This document shows positions 11,463 through 23,276 of a stretch of 64,000 bases of DNA, in pieces. The stretch lies in NCBI GenBank assembly GCA_000469685.2, contig LS997565.1, forward strand, positions 28,752,145-28,816,144. Reading direction: 5' to 3'. The notes under the pieces are model-generated. The model was given only the letters and a program-made list of their open reading frames with translations, had not been told where the DNA came from and ran no database searches. The position numbers and the translations under genes were made by a program. The stretch comes from Haemonchus contortus. Its lineage: Eukaryota; Nematoda; Chromadorea; Rhabditida; Trichostrongylidae. Position 1 is the stretch's first letter. Every line of letters begins with the position of its first letter.

Positions 11463-12839
11463 TTACTTGAAAGTGAGCCTTCTGTACTTTCTTGTAGGCA
11501 TTTTCGCCACCGTTTCTCCTTTTTGATCTTGTTGTTTATGTCCGAGTAGCACTTCTTGGGCATTGCCGATTTTAGACTTTCCGTTGATATTGATGCTGGC
11601 TTTGAAGCAACAGAAGGTATGATGCGCCCCTCCACAACTGAAGCATATTCGCCCTCTGCATTGGGCAGTATTGTGATTTGGGGACGCACATATCAAGCAC
11701 AGGTTGTGCTTCCTCAGATAAGTTGATCTTTCTTGAGGAGTGGAGTATTGTGTGCAAGCATGCGATGGATGTGTAGCCCTGCAGTACATACAGGTACGTT
11801 TAAAATCTTCTTTATTGTTAAGGACTTTATTGGTCTTCATCGTTTGTTTGGGTCTTGTTTCTGCGTACATCAGGACCAATTCCTCTTTACTTATCACTTC
11901 GTCAAGCTGTTGGAAGAGCAGGCTCATCGTGAAAGAAGCCGACGGTGCAACTCTCTGTTTCTTTGCAATCACCTTACGCTTTAGTGATTCAGGAAAGTTG
12001 CACAAGACTTTCTTGATGAGCCAGGAGTTGTTGACTTCCTCGCCCTTCTCCTCCAATTGGGTCACAATGCCCTGGAGTTGTTCTAGGAGCTGACGCTGAT
12101 CTTTGATAGACTGTCCCCTCAGGGAGCAGTGTTCCATTCTTTCCACTAAGGCATTAATCAAAACTTCTCTGTTATTGTACTTATTGTGAAGGAACCGTAT
12201 TGCTTTATTGTAATTGTCTCCTGTGACCTGGAGTACCCTTATGGATTCTTTGGCTTCCCCTTTGAGGGCATTGAGCAGGTAATTGAACTTGATCATATCC
12301 GCAATATCTTGTGAGTGAACATTGGTACTGAAAATCTCCCAAAAACTGTCCTATTCTCAAACGTTCCCTCCAAAGGAGGGTATTGGAATGGACGAAAGCT
12401 CCAATGGCTTCACTCTTGCATGACGCATTGATGGGAATGAGCTGGATACTGTTGCAGAAGATATTGGTTGAGATACCAGCGATCTAACAGTGCCAAGCCG
12501 TTTTTGCAAAAGAATCGAGTAGTCAAATGCAACGCTGAGACTGGTCTCAATTTTGCCGACATACTCTTCCAAACCGTTGGATTCATTACCGGAAAGGTTG
12601 ATGCTATCAAATGCTGAGGCTAACGCGTCGAGGGAATTTTCCGCCATTGCCATTGCTAGTTCAATGGCTTTGGTACTCTCTTCCAATTTGCGTATGTTTT
12701 TGAGATGAACGTCTCGGGTTAAAGTGGGATTTAGAGAAGTGTCCTCAAGTCTGTCCTGCTTGAGGCTATCGAGAATGAGCTCGGGTTTATTGATACTGAA
12801 CGTCAAGAGACGTTTCTTGGTGCTGAGTAGGGTAGACAT
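11463..12839 (-). pseudogene. BEL/Pao gag with zinc knuckles, frameshifted
   Basis: The first open frame (12839-12357) starts MSTLLSTKKRLLTF and runs to PSFGGNV, where the DUF1759 region begins. A stop/frameshift of about 60 bases separates it from the second frame (12296-11463), which carries MIKFNYLLNALKGEAKESI and ends in three cysteine/histidine knuckles: CMYCRATHPSHAC, CLICASPNHNTAQC and CFSCGGAHHTFCC. This is the usual gag order for nematode BEL/Pao elements. The host-side role would be particle assembly and RNA binding; here it is broken. Confidence 0.82.
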
Positions 12840-12899
12840 CCTTGTTTAGGAAATATTGAATGTCCCTAATGGCACCTGTGACTAACTGGTAAGAGGATT

Positions 12900-13513
12900 G
12901 AGTTCCCTATTGTTTTCCAAGATATTGGAATATTGAATATTCTTCTGTCTCAAGATATTGAAATATTGGATATTGAAGCCGCATTGAGAACGGAACTCAG
13001 ATGTTGGAAGAGTATTGCAGTTTGAAAGAGGAAAAATGTGGTTGTGGTTTAAATTCCAAGGCAAGTGCTTAGCTTTCCGGTGAAGAAAGAAGTTGACTAA
13101 CCTGGCTGCGTAGATTGCCGATGTACCATATTGTGGTCGCTAGTGTGGTGAGGTTGCTCGGCCAAAATCTATGAGGTTTGCCACGCGGATACCTCTGAAC
13201 TGCTCGATTGCACGAGTTGGTGTTAAACTTCATTAATACAACAAAACACTAAAAAGAATTACTTCTTCTCCTGCGTATTGTGGAGTCCGATATTGTGGAA
13301 GGGTAGTGTTACGGATACTGTGTATTGAGTCGATTGGATATTGAGTATTGACATTGGATATTGGATATTGGATATTGGATATTGGATACGGTATTGCCGG
13401 ATTGCAGGCAGACAACCAAGCCCAAGAATGAACCGACTGAGGAGCCCTCCGAAACAGTGTTAGTGTAGAGCTTGTCGCCTTGTAACATGTACTGTATTGT
13501 AGCAGTTGCTACA
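12900..13513 (-). repeat. BEL/Pao LTR/leader region with TTGGATA short tandem repeat
   Basis: This is the region upstream of gag. It contains AT-rich near-repeats of ATATTGGAATATTGAATATT (12925-12980) and a clean short tandem array of TTGGATA (about 13340-13388). It is non-coding and is taken as the 5' LTR plus leader because the BEL terminal motif sits at its right edge. The exact inner LTR boundary cannot be fixed without a second full LTR. Confidence 0.5.
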
Positions 13514-14984
13514 GGAAGTGCGTGACAACCTTGGAAACCAAATCACAAACAGATATTCGATAAGCACAATTCGATGTGTGAACGTCAAAAATTGAGGGAC
13601 CTCCAAGGTATCCTCGAGTAGCGGACCTTCCTGTAAGGCTTAAGCGCATATGCGACTATCAAAATTCGGACCCAAATACGGGTAAAAAAACGAATACTTG
13701 AAAAGGCAGTGGTATCATGTCAATGTGCACAGCGACGCGATTCGTCCATTTAGTGCCAAACCTTCCTAAAGGCACTGGAGAAGCGTATTTTCATGTGTGT
13801 CACGAAACATAAACAACATGAAGCACATGGAGAAGCCAGGTCAAGTTTACTACGAATGCGTAGGTCAGATATTTCAAGAAGAGCAGAGTATAGAGACAGG
13901 AGTCTGTGCTCAGCAGGACTCCACAAGGGAGGATTATGGGTTGTTAAGAGGGCAAAACTTCATAAATAAAATAACAAGGGTGTGTTTATGTCAAATGTGG
14001 TGTATAAGAGTTTGACTGACCACAGTAGGTGGTAGATGAGCAGTGGGAGGAGGTGAGCGAAGAAAACGCACAAGGTAAATGGAGTTTGTGCACTTTAAAT
14101 AAGTATGCTCGCAGTCAGGGCACCTAACTAGTTAACTTGATAGTCTGTTGGATTCAACGATAAACGTGGGATGAGTCTCTATTCATTCTTTCAAGAATTA
14201 TTGCCGGTTGTTGGTAATTCCATAAGTATACATATAAGGTATGTATTTGGTAGTTTTCAGTGAGCGAATGCTGAAGTAGCGAACTGAATAGAGAGTGGTT
14301 AAAAGTCTAAGGACAAAGGGGTGAATAGGGAAGAGGCGAGAGTGTAAGAGCGTAAGAGGCAGGGTAGCGGCGAAAATTTTATGGGGTTGGGGGGTGATGG
14401 TGGAAGGACACACTTAAAAGGAAAGGAACACCCGTATTGCGTCACTTAAAGCTTGTTCCAGTCTATTGAGTCTATTCCATTCTTACTTCCCTTGTTTGAA
14501 TAAAAAACTTCCCGTTCTGAGCACAAGTTGGGTCGGCTATCCCTCCTCGGTCGCACACTACTAGTGCTCAATGTCGGATAAGAGCGGTTCTCTTCCTCCC
14601 TCTTCTCAACTATATTTTGATCCAATTTTTTGCCTGAGAAACCCTGTCTCATACTAGTACTCGAGAAGACGTTTTTTGAAAGGTCGATAAGAAACTTTGG
14701 AATTACTTCATGCCATGACTTCTGACTGCTTAAATATTCACTGACAATCGGTGGATGAGTTTCTAGTCGTATTAATGTAACAATGTAACAGAAGTAGTGA
14801 CTTAGTACTGTTTCCACATACTGACATTTTTTTTGCAACCATGTTTCATGAGATAACGCACCCTGTAGCCAGGTAGAGAAATACGGCTAATCGCAATGGC
14901 CACACATGAGCTCTCCGTGCTAGCACTTACTTGAAGACGTAGGTGGACTAAGAGGATGAACTTCCTTCTTATGCTCTATTATAG
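13514..14984. other. Non-coding, no gene recognised
   Basis: A 130-codon minus-strand open frame (14838-14446) and shorter ones exist, but they have no family resemblance, signal peptide or splice context I can defend. Confidence 0.35.
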
Positions 14985-15481
14985 AGGCACAGTTCACGAT
15001 AATTTTGAGGTACCCTTTTTTAGTAAAAGTGAGTGTTGTTGTGGAGCGGCACAACAGGGACCAAAAAAGCGAGAAAATCGCGAAGAACAAGGCTCCTTGA
15101 AGAAGTGGAAATAGAGTTGTACGAGGTCACCATGGCGGGTATGGCATATAAGGGTCGTTTGTACGAGATTTTATTGAGCTAACTTCATCAAGCCGAATTG
15201 CCCGAAACTGGCTTTCACTGTCGCCATGGATTACGAAAAGTTGTTAGAGTCGTGTTAGAAACAAGTTGAGTGTTACATGAGAATCCTTCGAGATAGTGCA
15301 GCCTCCAGAAGGCCGTTGAAACTCTTCTGGAAAAGGCATTCACACGATGCAATCCCTAGCCCCTTATTGTGCATCGTTTTTCGATCTTGTGACGGTAGGT
15401 GTGACATGCCTCAAAAAGGGGAGCCTCAGACTCATACTTCGGGGAAATCTCTGAAATCATTTTGATCGTAAGCTGTGCCCC
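14985..15481. mobile_element. MITE copy 2 of the GGCACAGTTCACGATAATTTT family
   Basis: The left end AGGCACAGTTCACGATAATT and the right end TTTGATCGTAAGCTGTGCCC are imperfect inverted repeats. The interior is non-coding and aligns in parts with the 8690-8987 copy. Confidence 0.62.
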
Positions 15482-16259
15482 TGATTTGTACGTTCTGTCT
15501 CTCGGAATTGGGAGACAACTGGGGATCATTCTGATAAATAAGTGTTTTATCCACTTACAAGTCAATAGGATTTTGTTATACGGCAACCGGGGTTATCCTT
15601 CGAGCATGTTGTTGCATCAGAGCCCGAGGGGTAAACGATCGTGTCGGGCAGGATTATTTGGCAAAGGCCGCTAAAATCTTACGACCATAACAGATGCCCA
15701 AAACGAAGAAGGACTAAAATGGTGATCCATGTTTCCAATACACGAACACTTGCACTGGAAGTGTATATTTGTTGCGCACCTGATGATGCAGGGTGAGCAG
15801 ACCTAGTATGCTATCAACGAAGTTACCAAGACGGAAAGGCAACACCCAGTACAAGCTTTTTTCAAGAATGGAGGAACTGTTGCTCATAACGTGCGAGACC
15901 AGAGGCTTCACTAATGTAGGTGTTCCTATTGACACCACGAGTATTGGCCATGAACATCGATTCCTACGAAAGCTTGACAGCTTGAATCTGTGATTTAGGA
16001 GATGTGAGTCAATACCAATTCTGAGAACTTTCCCTAACTACTCTACAACACCAAACTACGAAGAAGAGGAGGTGGAAGCGTTTCAGAGGACTTGGAAAAT
16101 CTCTACAGAACGGAATGATTGCTGGTCGAGGCAACGTTCGTGGAAAGATTGGCTTGTGACTGATCCCAAAAACGAACATAAAGACCATGAAGGTTCATAA
16201 AAGGAATAGTAAATGGAAAGCGACTGGTTCGTGATACTATATTTGACGCCTACCGGTGC
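15482..16259. other. Unassigned; open minus-strand frame about 15714-15938
   Basis: Both strands stay open around 15715-15990, which is unusual for random sequence, but neither translation resembles a family I know. The rest may be the degraded 5' part of the mariner remnant that follows. Confidence 0.3.
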
Positions 16260-16770
16260 GGTATTTCTGGATTTTCTAGCTACATGTGGCTAGGTCGAGA
16301 AGACAATGTACAACGATCTAGCCAAGTTTCCAAGCAAAAAGAAAGTTGCAGCGTGGTGATCATTGGAGAACACCGAGAGATTAGACCGCTGCTCCCAGGA
16401 GTAGAAGGGAATGCTACACCACTGGTCATTCACTCAGGACCAAACAATCACTAACCTCATCCAGTCGAGGAATAGCGACCGACAAAGGTTTCTGTTCAGT
16501 TTTTGCAAGATAGCGCTCAGCTTCACGTCACAAAGGACGCAGTCCAGGTCAAAGGAACTCTGCTCGACCGCTGATCCCTAACCTCTCTATTCTCCTGACA
16601 TCGCTCCTTTCGGCTACCACTTTTCAAGACACATCAAGCAGTTTCTAGCCGAGAAAGACAATGTCCTAGTCGAAAATGCTGTGGCTAACTTCTTCGACTC
16701 ACACCCCTCCTCCTCCCAGAAGAAGAGAATAGACGAATCGCTCAATCGTTGAATGAATGCATAACTATTT
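16260..16770 (+). pseudogene. Decayed mariner transposase, C-terminal part
   Basis: The + strand, in shifting frames, contains LQDSAQLHVTKDAV (about 16500-16540) and YSPDIAPFGYHFSRHIKQF (about 16590-16650), followed by the usual C-terminal tail. These correspond to the second and third catalytic blocks of mariner-family transposases (xDNARPH and YSPDLAPxDYHxF). Several stops and frame changes show it is dead. Its terminal repeats were not found. Confidence 0.6.
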
Positions 16771-16783
16771 ATTATATTATATA

Positions 16784-18041
16784 CAGGGTGTCCCAAAATT
16801 ATTTGCGCCGATTTATAGCAATATATTTGAAACTTCTCAACTGCGAAAGACGATGGAATTTCTATGCACGCTAGCTAACACTGTGTGCTACAACATGCTG
16901 AAGTCGCATTCCAATATATCCCCCGTGAGCGCGGATAGAAGTCAAAGTTTGCTTTCGACTTGATCGCATGTGGCACGCAAGTTTCCTTCTCCATTTCTTC
17001 CCAGCCGTCCTCCAGCTTTTGCATTCTAGGACTCCAAACTGGGTCTGCAAACTCGGCAGGTCCTCTTCTAATCAGGGACCATTCGTGGGATTCAAGTGAG
17101 TCAAGTTCTGGAAAATAGGATGACCATTCCTCTTCACCAATGAAGTCGGGCAGCTGTCGTCGGCAGCACTCGCGGGCAAGCTTGGCTCTGTGGGCTAGAG
17201 TAGCGTCCTGCTGGAAGGACTACGAGATGTTTTAGAAAACGTAGCATGATCTGTGCTTCAGTACTTCCATCAGTACGCTGTTCGAGTACTGGTCTTGGTC
17301 AATTTTCACGCCTGCACCGAAGAAACCACGAGCGGCTTACCCTTTCCAGTGATTTCCTCGAAAAACATCATTTTACTGTTCTGATAGCAACCTTTTTGTG
17401 AGTTATTACACGCTGGATGTTTCTTTCAGGAACACGAACGTTTGTTTGTTGAGGGATGGTTTTATCGTAAAAAATTTTTTGATCAGAGAAAACGACGAAG
17501 GGTTGCGCGTCATCACTCAAGTGGGTCTGCGACTTTCTGCATTTTTTGGCCCTGCAGAATCTATTGAGATCGGGATTGGAGCATACGATAGGGATGGTAG
17601 TGAGGCATCTGCATGACATTCTTTCATCGCGATAACTCCGCAAGCCGTGGCCGTTGACTTCCTTTTGATGGCTCACCCAGGATTGGCAGGCTGGCCATTT
17701 TAATAGTTCTATCTTCAGAAACATTCTACCTTTCTATCTTTCCTGGTTTGTCTCTGATTCACTCTTCTTTTCTATATCGTGTAATAGCCTCCTATACGGT
17801 TATTAGAAAAATCCCAAAGAATTCCGTAACGCCCTTCCACTTCTCGCGCGTCAATGATTGCAAGTGGCATTGAATGAGCCTCCTCCATCTGAAAGATAAT
17901 GGGAGTTCCATATCAGTAACCATGCATATTACAAGGAAACCTTCTTATGCAACTAATTAATAGCAGGTAATGTGAATTTGATAGATTATTTCTACCTTAA
18001 AAATTACTGAACTTTGGCACAAATAATTTTGGGACACCCTG
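16784..18041 (-). mobile_element. Tc1/mariner-type transposon with CAGGGTGTCCCAAAATTATTTG ends
   Basis: It begins CAGGGTGTCCCAAAATTATT after TA (16782-16783) and ends with the inverted copy before TA (18042-18043). It is 1258 bp long. The minus strand encodes fragments of a DDE transposase: DDAQPFVVFSDQKIFYD (about 17440-17510), then DATLAHRAKLARECCRRQLP and a WGL-like C-terminal part. Multiple stops interrupt it. The TIR is about 26-30 bp with one or two mismatches, so it is younger than the mariner remnant just to its left. Confidence 0.82.
17368..17724 (-). pseudogene. Tc1/mariner-type transposase fragment with FSDQK catalytic block
   Basis: A 118-codon open frame inside the 16784-18041 transposon. 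VVFSDQKIFYDKT corresponds to the first DDE catalytic block, where the family has (F/S)DEK. The glutamate next to the aspartate is Q here. Downstream coding is lost to frameshifts. Confidence 0.6.
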
Positions 18042-18043
18042 TA

Positions 18044-19178
18044 TAATCAGGGGGGAGGGTGGCGGATGTGTGGGGCGTGACGAAATGACCGTACTTCGAA
18101 TGAAAACACGCAGTCAAGTTGGAATAGCAGGGAATGAGACCAACGCACGAAATGTGTTCGCATGTGTGTGTTTCGCTGGAAATCAGTATCCTGTTTTCTT
18201 CGAACAGAGATTTCAAACTTGGACGAGTGCAGGAGGGGGATCAACTCTGACACAAGGAGGAGGAGAGCCCGCCATTAGCGGTGCGATTTGACTGGTAGAC
18301 AGTAGTGGATGCAGGGTTTCAACAGAACTGTAAAGCATTCTAAAACGTACATCTCAGTGTGTAAAGACCTCTGCATCAACCTATCACAATGGCTCACGAT
18401 AGGAACGAACGGATTACGCAATATTTAGAGAGTTCCTGCCGAACGTGTCTCCTCGTTTGCCTTTATCCGACAGACAGTGCATAAGTTCAACGCGGTATTC
18501 CCTTCCCCTCACCAATGCCACACCGCCTTTCCTAGTTAAAGCGACCACCCATGCCTTGATTGGTGACCGACGATTCATATCATTCATACATAAGTGCTGT
18601 ACAGAGCGCATACAGCACTAATAGAGGCGTTTTCAAATTTTTGTGGAACTTAAAAAAACCCCAAATGTTGGATAGTGTTGAATGCTGCTCGCAAGCATGG
18701 AAATAAGGGTCGTTGTTGAATTTTATAATGCGATAATGAATTTTCACATTGCGCTTCATATTCTTGCAAAAGACTGAAAATATTTCAAGGCTTTGATTCC
18801 AGCCGTCATCAGAGGAACAGTTCGTCACGTAAATGGGAATTGTTTTCGGTCTACGCTGGATTTAAGAATTATTGTGACCCCTCACGAGTTGTTTGATATA
18901 AGTATTTAGGTAGCAAATTCGGTCCCCATCCTTGTGAACAGCATTCCTGAGCATTCCTGTTCCCGTGCCTCTCTCTGCAAATGGCACTGAACCGTGAGCA
19001 CGATAAAAAATTCAGCGTGATACTTACCTTCTTACGTTGCTGCTGAACAACACACGAACAGTAGCTCCTCCCAATACTCACGAAGAACACAGTCCTCAAT
19101 TAGTGAGGTGTTTACAATTCTTTTCATCAGTTGGAATGCAGTGAACCTTGCAGATGAACGGTTATATAAGAAACAACC
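18044..19178. other. Non-coding, no gene recognised
   Basis: Short frames only. The right end (about 19155-19170) has a TATATAAG sequence just before the candidate signal-peptide exon. Confidence 0.3.
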
Positions 19179-19293
19179 ATGTGTATTCTCAGAATGGTAT
19201 CTATCAGAGCGACCCTCCTGTTTACGACTATTACAATCCTGTCGCTTTGCATCTCCAGTACAAGCGATATGTTGGAGATTGCGAATGTCAAAT
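19179..19293 (+). CDS. Candidate first exon with signal peptide
   Basis: From an ATG at 19179 the frame reads MCILRMVSIRATLLFTTI and continues TILSLCISSTSDM, a short basic start followed by a 15-residue hydrophobic core and small residues at a plausible cleavage site. That is what a secretory signal peptide looks like. It runs into a good splice donor (AAT|GTAAGC at 19294). TATATAAG lies about 15 bases upstream of the ATG. I could not identify the next exon with certainty; the only downstream exon of matching character is the membrane-anchor exon at 22245-22383, whose phase requires at least one exon between them. Function unknown. It could be chance. Confidence 0.3.
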
Positions 19294-21039
19294 GTAAGCC
19301 ATAAAAAAGTCTGAAACATGCAATTTCGTAATGAATAGTTATGAGAGTTATGAGTTATGAGAGTGATGGCGAATGATGAAAATGATGAGAAAGTGAAATT
19401 TGGAGAAAATTAGTTTTTGATGTAAAATTTTCATCGTTTTTGGTTTAAAAAGTCAAAGCTCATGCAGGATGAAAGATGGATATGACATCTTTGTGCAAAA
19501 CCCCTCAATTTGGATGCGATTCGCTCCTCTCTGATTAATTTCGTCGAATCTGAGAATTGTAGATGAGTTACATCCAACCGAAACGACGGTTGTGGTGCGG
19601 GTTCCACCTGCATTGGTGGTTGCGTCGGTGCAGCAGTAGCTGTGCTGGTTCTCGAACTTGGCCACGCGGGACATAGATAATAGGCGATCCACAAAATCGA
19701 ACACGATCGATAGTTCACGGGTTAACCGCAGCACAGAAGACTCCTCAAACTTGGGTAATTAAACTTCTATCAACATTCGAACATCGTGGTTACACGAAAC
19801 GAAAAACAATCATAGTTCATAATACGAGGCGAGAATGAGCGTCTTCTTCTCAAATAGAAGTCTGACAATAACCTGATTTGGGCAAAGTGAAGAATGAGTG
19901 TCTTCTTCTCTAATAGAGGTCTGACAACCAACTGATTTGGGCAAAGTGAGCAAGATAGAAATGAGATTGCTATGGCCTTTGGTAAGGACAAGTAGATGAG
20001 CTCGAATTCATTTCTTCGTCTGTGTGGATACGGTCCGATAAGAATGAATTTCAGCGAGATGGCAAAATTGCCAGGCAACAATTATAACTTCAAACGATGA
20101 GCATGAGAAAATAAGTGACCTTAATGGAGTGAAATCTCACCAAACATATTACATGAATAACAATGTGCAACAACGTGCATAACATCAAGGAAATCCTAAA
20201 CCTGTGGGTCGGCATGAATCTCATGACTTGTGGGTCAGCGTGTCGAAGTGGCGCCTTGACGGACTTGGCACTCGAGGGGCTCCAGAAGACGTGGGGTTTT
20301 GGGGCAAGACGAGGGGGTTCTGATGAGCATGGTTTTTCTAGGCCATGGGAACGACAAGATTAAAGGATGGAGTCAGGGTGCGCGTCGACTGTAGATCAAA
20401 AAGAGGTGCTCGATTCGAGCACAGTAGCATAGTAAATAGTTGAGGTGCGGATCGAAGCTGAAAGGTACCCCGTGAAATCTCGGAAGCAGTAGAATGTGTC
20501 CTCAGAATAGTATTGTAGTGAGGATGCTTCTCTTCTATAGTCAATAGTTGCATATAAAACACTTATCCACCAGGTCAAATAGTAGCTGATGACCTCTCTC
20601 CAATCTAATAAATTTAGCCTGAAGTATTGTAATGTTCCGTAGTTGAGTGAAAGGGTCTAACTGGTCATCAGCCTGTGGGCGTTCAGTGACTTTTCAAAGA
20701 CGATATGCCCCAATGTCAAACAACTACTCCGCTCCTCTAAACGTTATTTGATATCAGATAAGTGAAAATCCGAAAAAGACCAAAGAATGTTCTCTACATC
20801 TTACACAAATTTCACTTTGGGTCTGCCAAATTCTCTGTTCTACATGTTCATAAACTCCTGAAACCGCAGATGTTGAAAATGTTCCTGTCCACAACCCTAT
20901 TTTTCTACTGAAATTTCACTTCTGCCATCATTATCATAACTTAAATGAGGTTAGATACGATCGGGGGGAGCGCGTAATTTAGATAAGATCAGGTACGATG
21001 GAGGTCTCTCCGTACCTAAGTGCAAATTGATCTCAGTCG
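19294..21039. other. Mostly non-coding; 59-bp tandem duplication at 19833-19949
   Basis: A block GAATGAGCGTCTTCTTCTC ... GATTTGGGCAAAGTGA is present twice in tandem (units begin at 19833 and 19892, about 85 percent alike). No gene is recognised; minus-strand frames near 19430-19735 lack family resemblance. Confidence 0.45.
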
Positions 21040-21305
21040 TACGGGAGACGGGCGTTAGGAACGATTTTGGGTAATCGATTCGCCGCACGCGGCTGTCGCG
21101 GACCACTCATTCGCCGTTATTACAGCTCTAGAGTTCTTCATACAGCTCAATCGATATGCGATCATTATTCTATGCATAATCCTACTATTACTACTTTTGT
21201 TCTTGTGTTTCTCACCTACTGCTGCATCCTGCTACAGCGACGCGTCCTTGCTTCCTTCGCGCGCGACGCCCCTCTCACCGCGACGCGACCATTTCGTTCC
21301 TAACG
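21040..21305. repeat. Dispersed repeat shared with 37710-37985 (likely RTE LINE tail)
   Basis: The block from GAGACGGGCGTTAGGAACG through CGATTCGCCGCACGCGG to CCTTGCTTCCTTCGCGCGCGACG and CGCGACGCGACCATTTCG is also present at 37710-37985. In the second location it directly follows, on the minus strand, the end of an RTE reverse transcriptase fragment, so it is probably that LINE's 3' untranslated part. This copy would be a 5'-truncated insertion. Confidence 0.55.
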
Positions 21306-21497
21306 CACCACACCCCAGTCGTACCTAAATTTATCTCAGTCATAACTAAGTTAGCACATCCCTATTTTATACCAAATGTCAAACCACCTCCTAACACAAA
21401 ACACATACTATGGTCTCACCGAGTCACAGGAACGGAAACCTTGAAGACAGCCCTAAATCGAATCCCTACCCAGCAAAATTGGTGGTATAGTTCATTG

Positions 21498-22063
21498 AAG
21501 CACAGTTCACACTGAAAATGATTTTTTATGAGATTTCTCCCTTTATTGAGGCTAGGGGACTTGAAACACTTCTCCGAGGGACGCCACTGAAAGCTATATA
21601 TCTCAGAAAAGCTGTGGCCCACCTTGACTGTCAAAATTCGATTATTTAAGTATTATTCGAACCTAGGAGACGCTAGGGTCAGAAAGTGGCCAAGATACGA
21701 CGTAATGAGCTCTCCAAAACCGGCTTAGCCGACGTATACACCCGAGGCGGACGAGTTCTTAAGCGTTGTAAAGGCGTAGAGGTTGCACCGTTTGCACCGA
21801 GACCTACACCCTGCACGTAAGCAGCTCACTGCGTCCAGCTGTATGCGATGGCGCGCGTGTTCCAACAGCTCGTCCTTCCATAAATTTCTTTCGTCGCATT
21901 CTCGTCTTACCCCTGAATTTACTTCATTATTCACCCCACTATATTTCCCTGTATTCGTCGATTTCCGCGTCTTCTTCGTCAATTTGCCTTATATACTGGG
22001 CTATAGCTTTCATTATTCGTTAAAAACTAGATGCTCCAAAAATGTCGTGAACTGTGCCTTTAA
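21498..22063. mobile_element. MITE copy 5 of the GGCACAGTTCACGATAATTTT family
   Basis: The left end AAGCACAGTTCACACTGAAAATG and the right end GTCGTGAACTGTGCCTTTAA are inverted relatives of the other copies' ends. Interior motifs suggest it lies in the opposite orientation to copies 1 and 3. Non-coding. Confidence 0.5.
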
Positions 22064-22244
22064 GTTGCTTTTGCCAATGGGAAAACTTCCGTAATATCAC
22101 CTTATAATCCTGAAATTCGGACAGTTTTAGCTTTGTTTTGAATAAATTCTCACAACAGACTCAGTGGCATCATCTTCATATAGGGGGTGAACACTCCTGT
22201 TACTTACTCCTTATGCTTTTAATCATACTAGTGAATTTTTTCAG

Positions 22245-22383
22245 AAATTTATGGTCTCAACAATTTCACACGACTGTTTCCATCACACTTATTGCCATAA
22301 TACTCGGGACGCTTGCAATATCTTATTATTGGGCGGGAGCAATATTCCAGAGAAGAAGTGAGGATAAAATGAATGCAAAGTGA
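22245..22383 (+). CDS. Candidate terminal exon: single membrane span plus short tail
   Basis: After a strong acceptor (GAATTTTTTCAG, ending at 22244) an open frame codes for NLWSQQFHTTVSITLIAIIL, then GTLAISYYWAGAIFQRRSED and MNAK, with a stop at 22381-22383. This is a hydrophobic segment of about 22 residues followed by a basic, charged tail, typical of the end of a type I membrane protein. Phase at the acceptor needs two bases from the previous exon. It may belong with the signal-peptide exon at 19179. No known family. Low confidence because a single exon is judged on its character alone. Confidence 0.3.
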
Positions 22384-22743
22384 TCTACATCTAGGTTAGT
22401 TGATTTTTTCATTGCGCTTATTTACTTGTTTATCAGAAAAACATCTGTGTATAAGCATAGGAAATCTCTTGGTGCTAAGAAAATGACTGAAATACCGCAG
22501 TGCGAAAGTCGATACTAAATGAAACTTTACAAGTATTCAAGGAAGCCACTGCTGTCTTTCACGCCCTAGTATTGTGAAAGCTGGTGGTAGAGGGACTATC
22601 AGAAAACGAGCACCTGTCAACACGGTGGCATGACGAAGGCGAAAACCCGAAACGTTAGACCTATAAAAATAAAATCCTATGGAAGGCTGAAGCAAACATA
22701 CACACTACATATAATAAGCTGATTGTGTGACTCTGTGTGTACG
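22384..22743. other. Non-coding; possible LINE-like tail at about 22600-22690
   Basis: GGTGGCATGACGAAGGCGAAAACCCGAAACGTTAGAC followed by an AATAAAAT-like stretch resembles the 3' tail style of CR1-type LINEs. No coding remains. Confidence 0.3.
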
Positions 22744-22745
22744 TA

Positions 22746-23274
22746 CAGTAGCGCTCAAAAGTCTTCGGTCAAATGCTTCTTCAATCGTACTTTTCAGGCG
22801 TAACTCCTTCCCTACTGGATCTAATCATGCGAAATTTCAATATGTGTAACACGGGTGTATATTGAATATTTACCACTGATCTGACCTGCGGTCTGATCAT
22901 GTTCCAGATATTGCAAAGGGCTCGAACTCAAAATCAGTTGGAAGTACAATTTGGATTTCTGGAAGATTTATTTTCTGGAATTTCTTTCCTTTTTGCCATG
23001 TCTAAAGTGTACGACCGCTAGTGCCGAACACAGAAGAGAAGAAAAATGCACATATGGTGCGAATAACTGCAGATGTTACTAACTTTGCTTTTAGCGAATT
23101 CTGCTACCACAAAAAACACCTTCCATTATTGCTGCTTTGCTGTCAAATAGTGTTAGGTATTGGGAAATATGCTTCAGTTGAACATCAAAATTTCGCGCGA
23201 TTTGCTCCACTAAGAAAAAAGTTATGAACGAAAAAGCGTAAAAGCGTTTGGCCGAAGACTTTTGAGCGCTACTG
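22746..23274. mobile_element. Tc1-type MITE with CAGTAGCGCTCAAAAGTCTTCGG ends
   Basis: TA-flanked (22744-22745 and 23275-23276). The left end CAGTAGCGCTCAAAAGTCTT and its inverted partner at 23240-23274 agree over about 35 bases with two or three mismatches. It is 529 bp long with no transposase; a 68-codon open frame inside is not recognisable. It is a non-autonomous Tc1/mariner-superfamily element, distinct from the other TIR families here. Confidence 0.8.
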
Positions 23275-23276
23275 TA

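Larger units (their letters stand above)
9498..13513 (-). mobile_element. BEL/Pao LTR retrotransposon, truncated and broken
   Basis: Reading on the minus strand from 13513 leftwards, the order is an LTR-like leader, gag (12839-11463), aspartic protease (about 11415) and reverse transcriptase (10574 to about 9648). RNase H and integrase are absent. The sequence TGTAGCAACTGCTACAATACAG at the right end (about 13492-13513) recurs as TGTAGCAACTGCCACCATACAG at the left end (about 9499-9520). The match does not continue much beyond 27 bases, so the left side keeps only the start of a second LTR or a recombination scar. The gag, protease and RT reading frames are split by frameshifts and stops. It is an old genomic copy and cannot move by itself. 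Confidence 0.85.
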
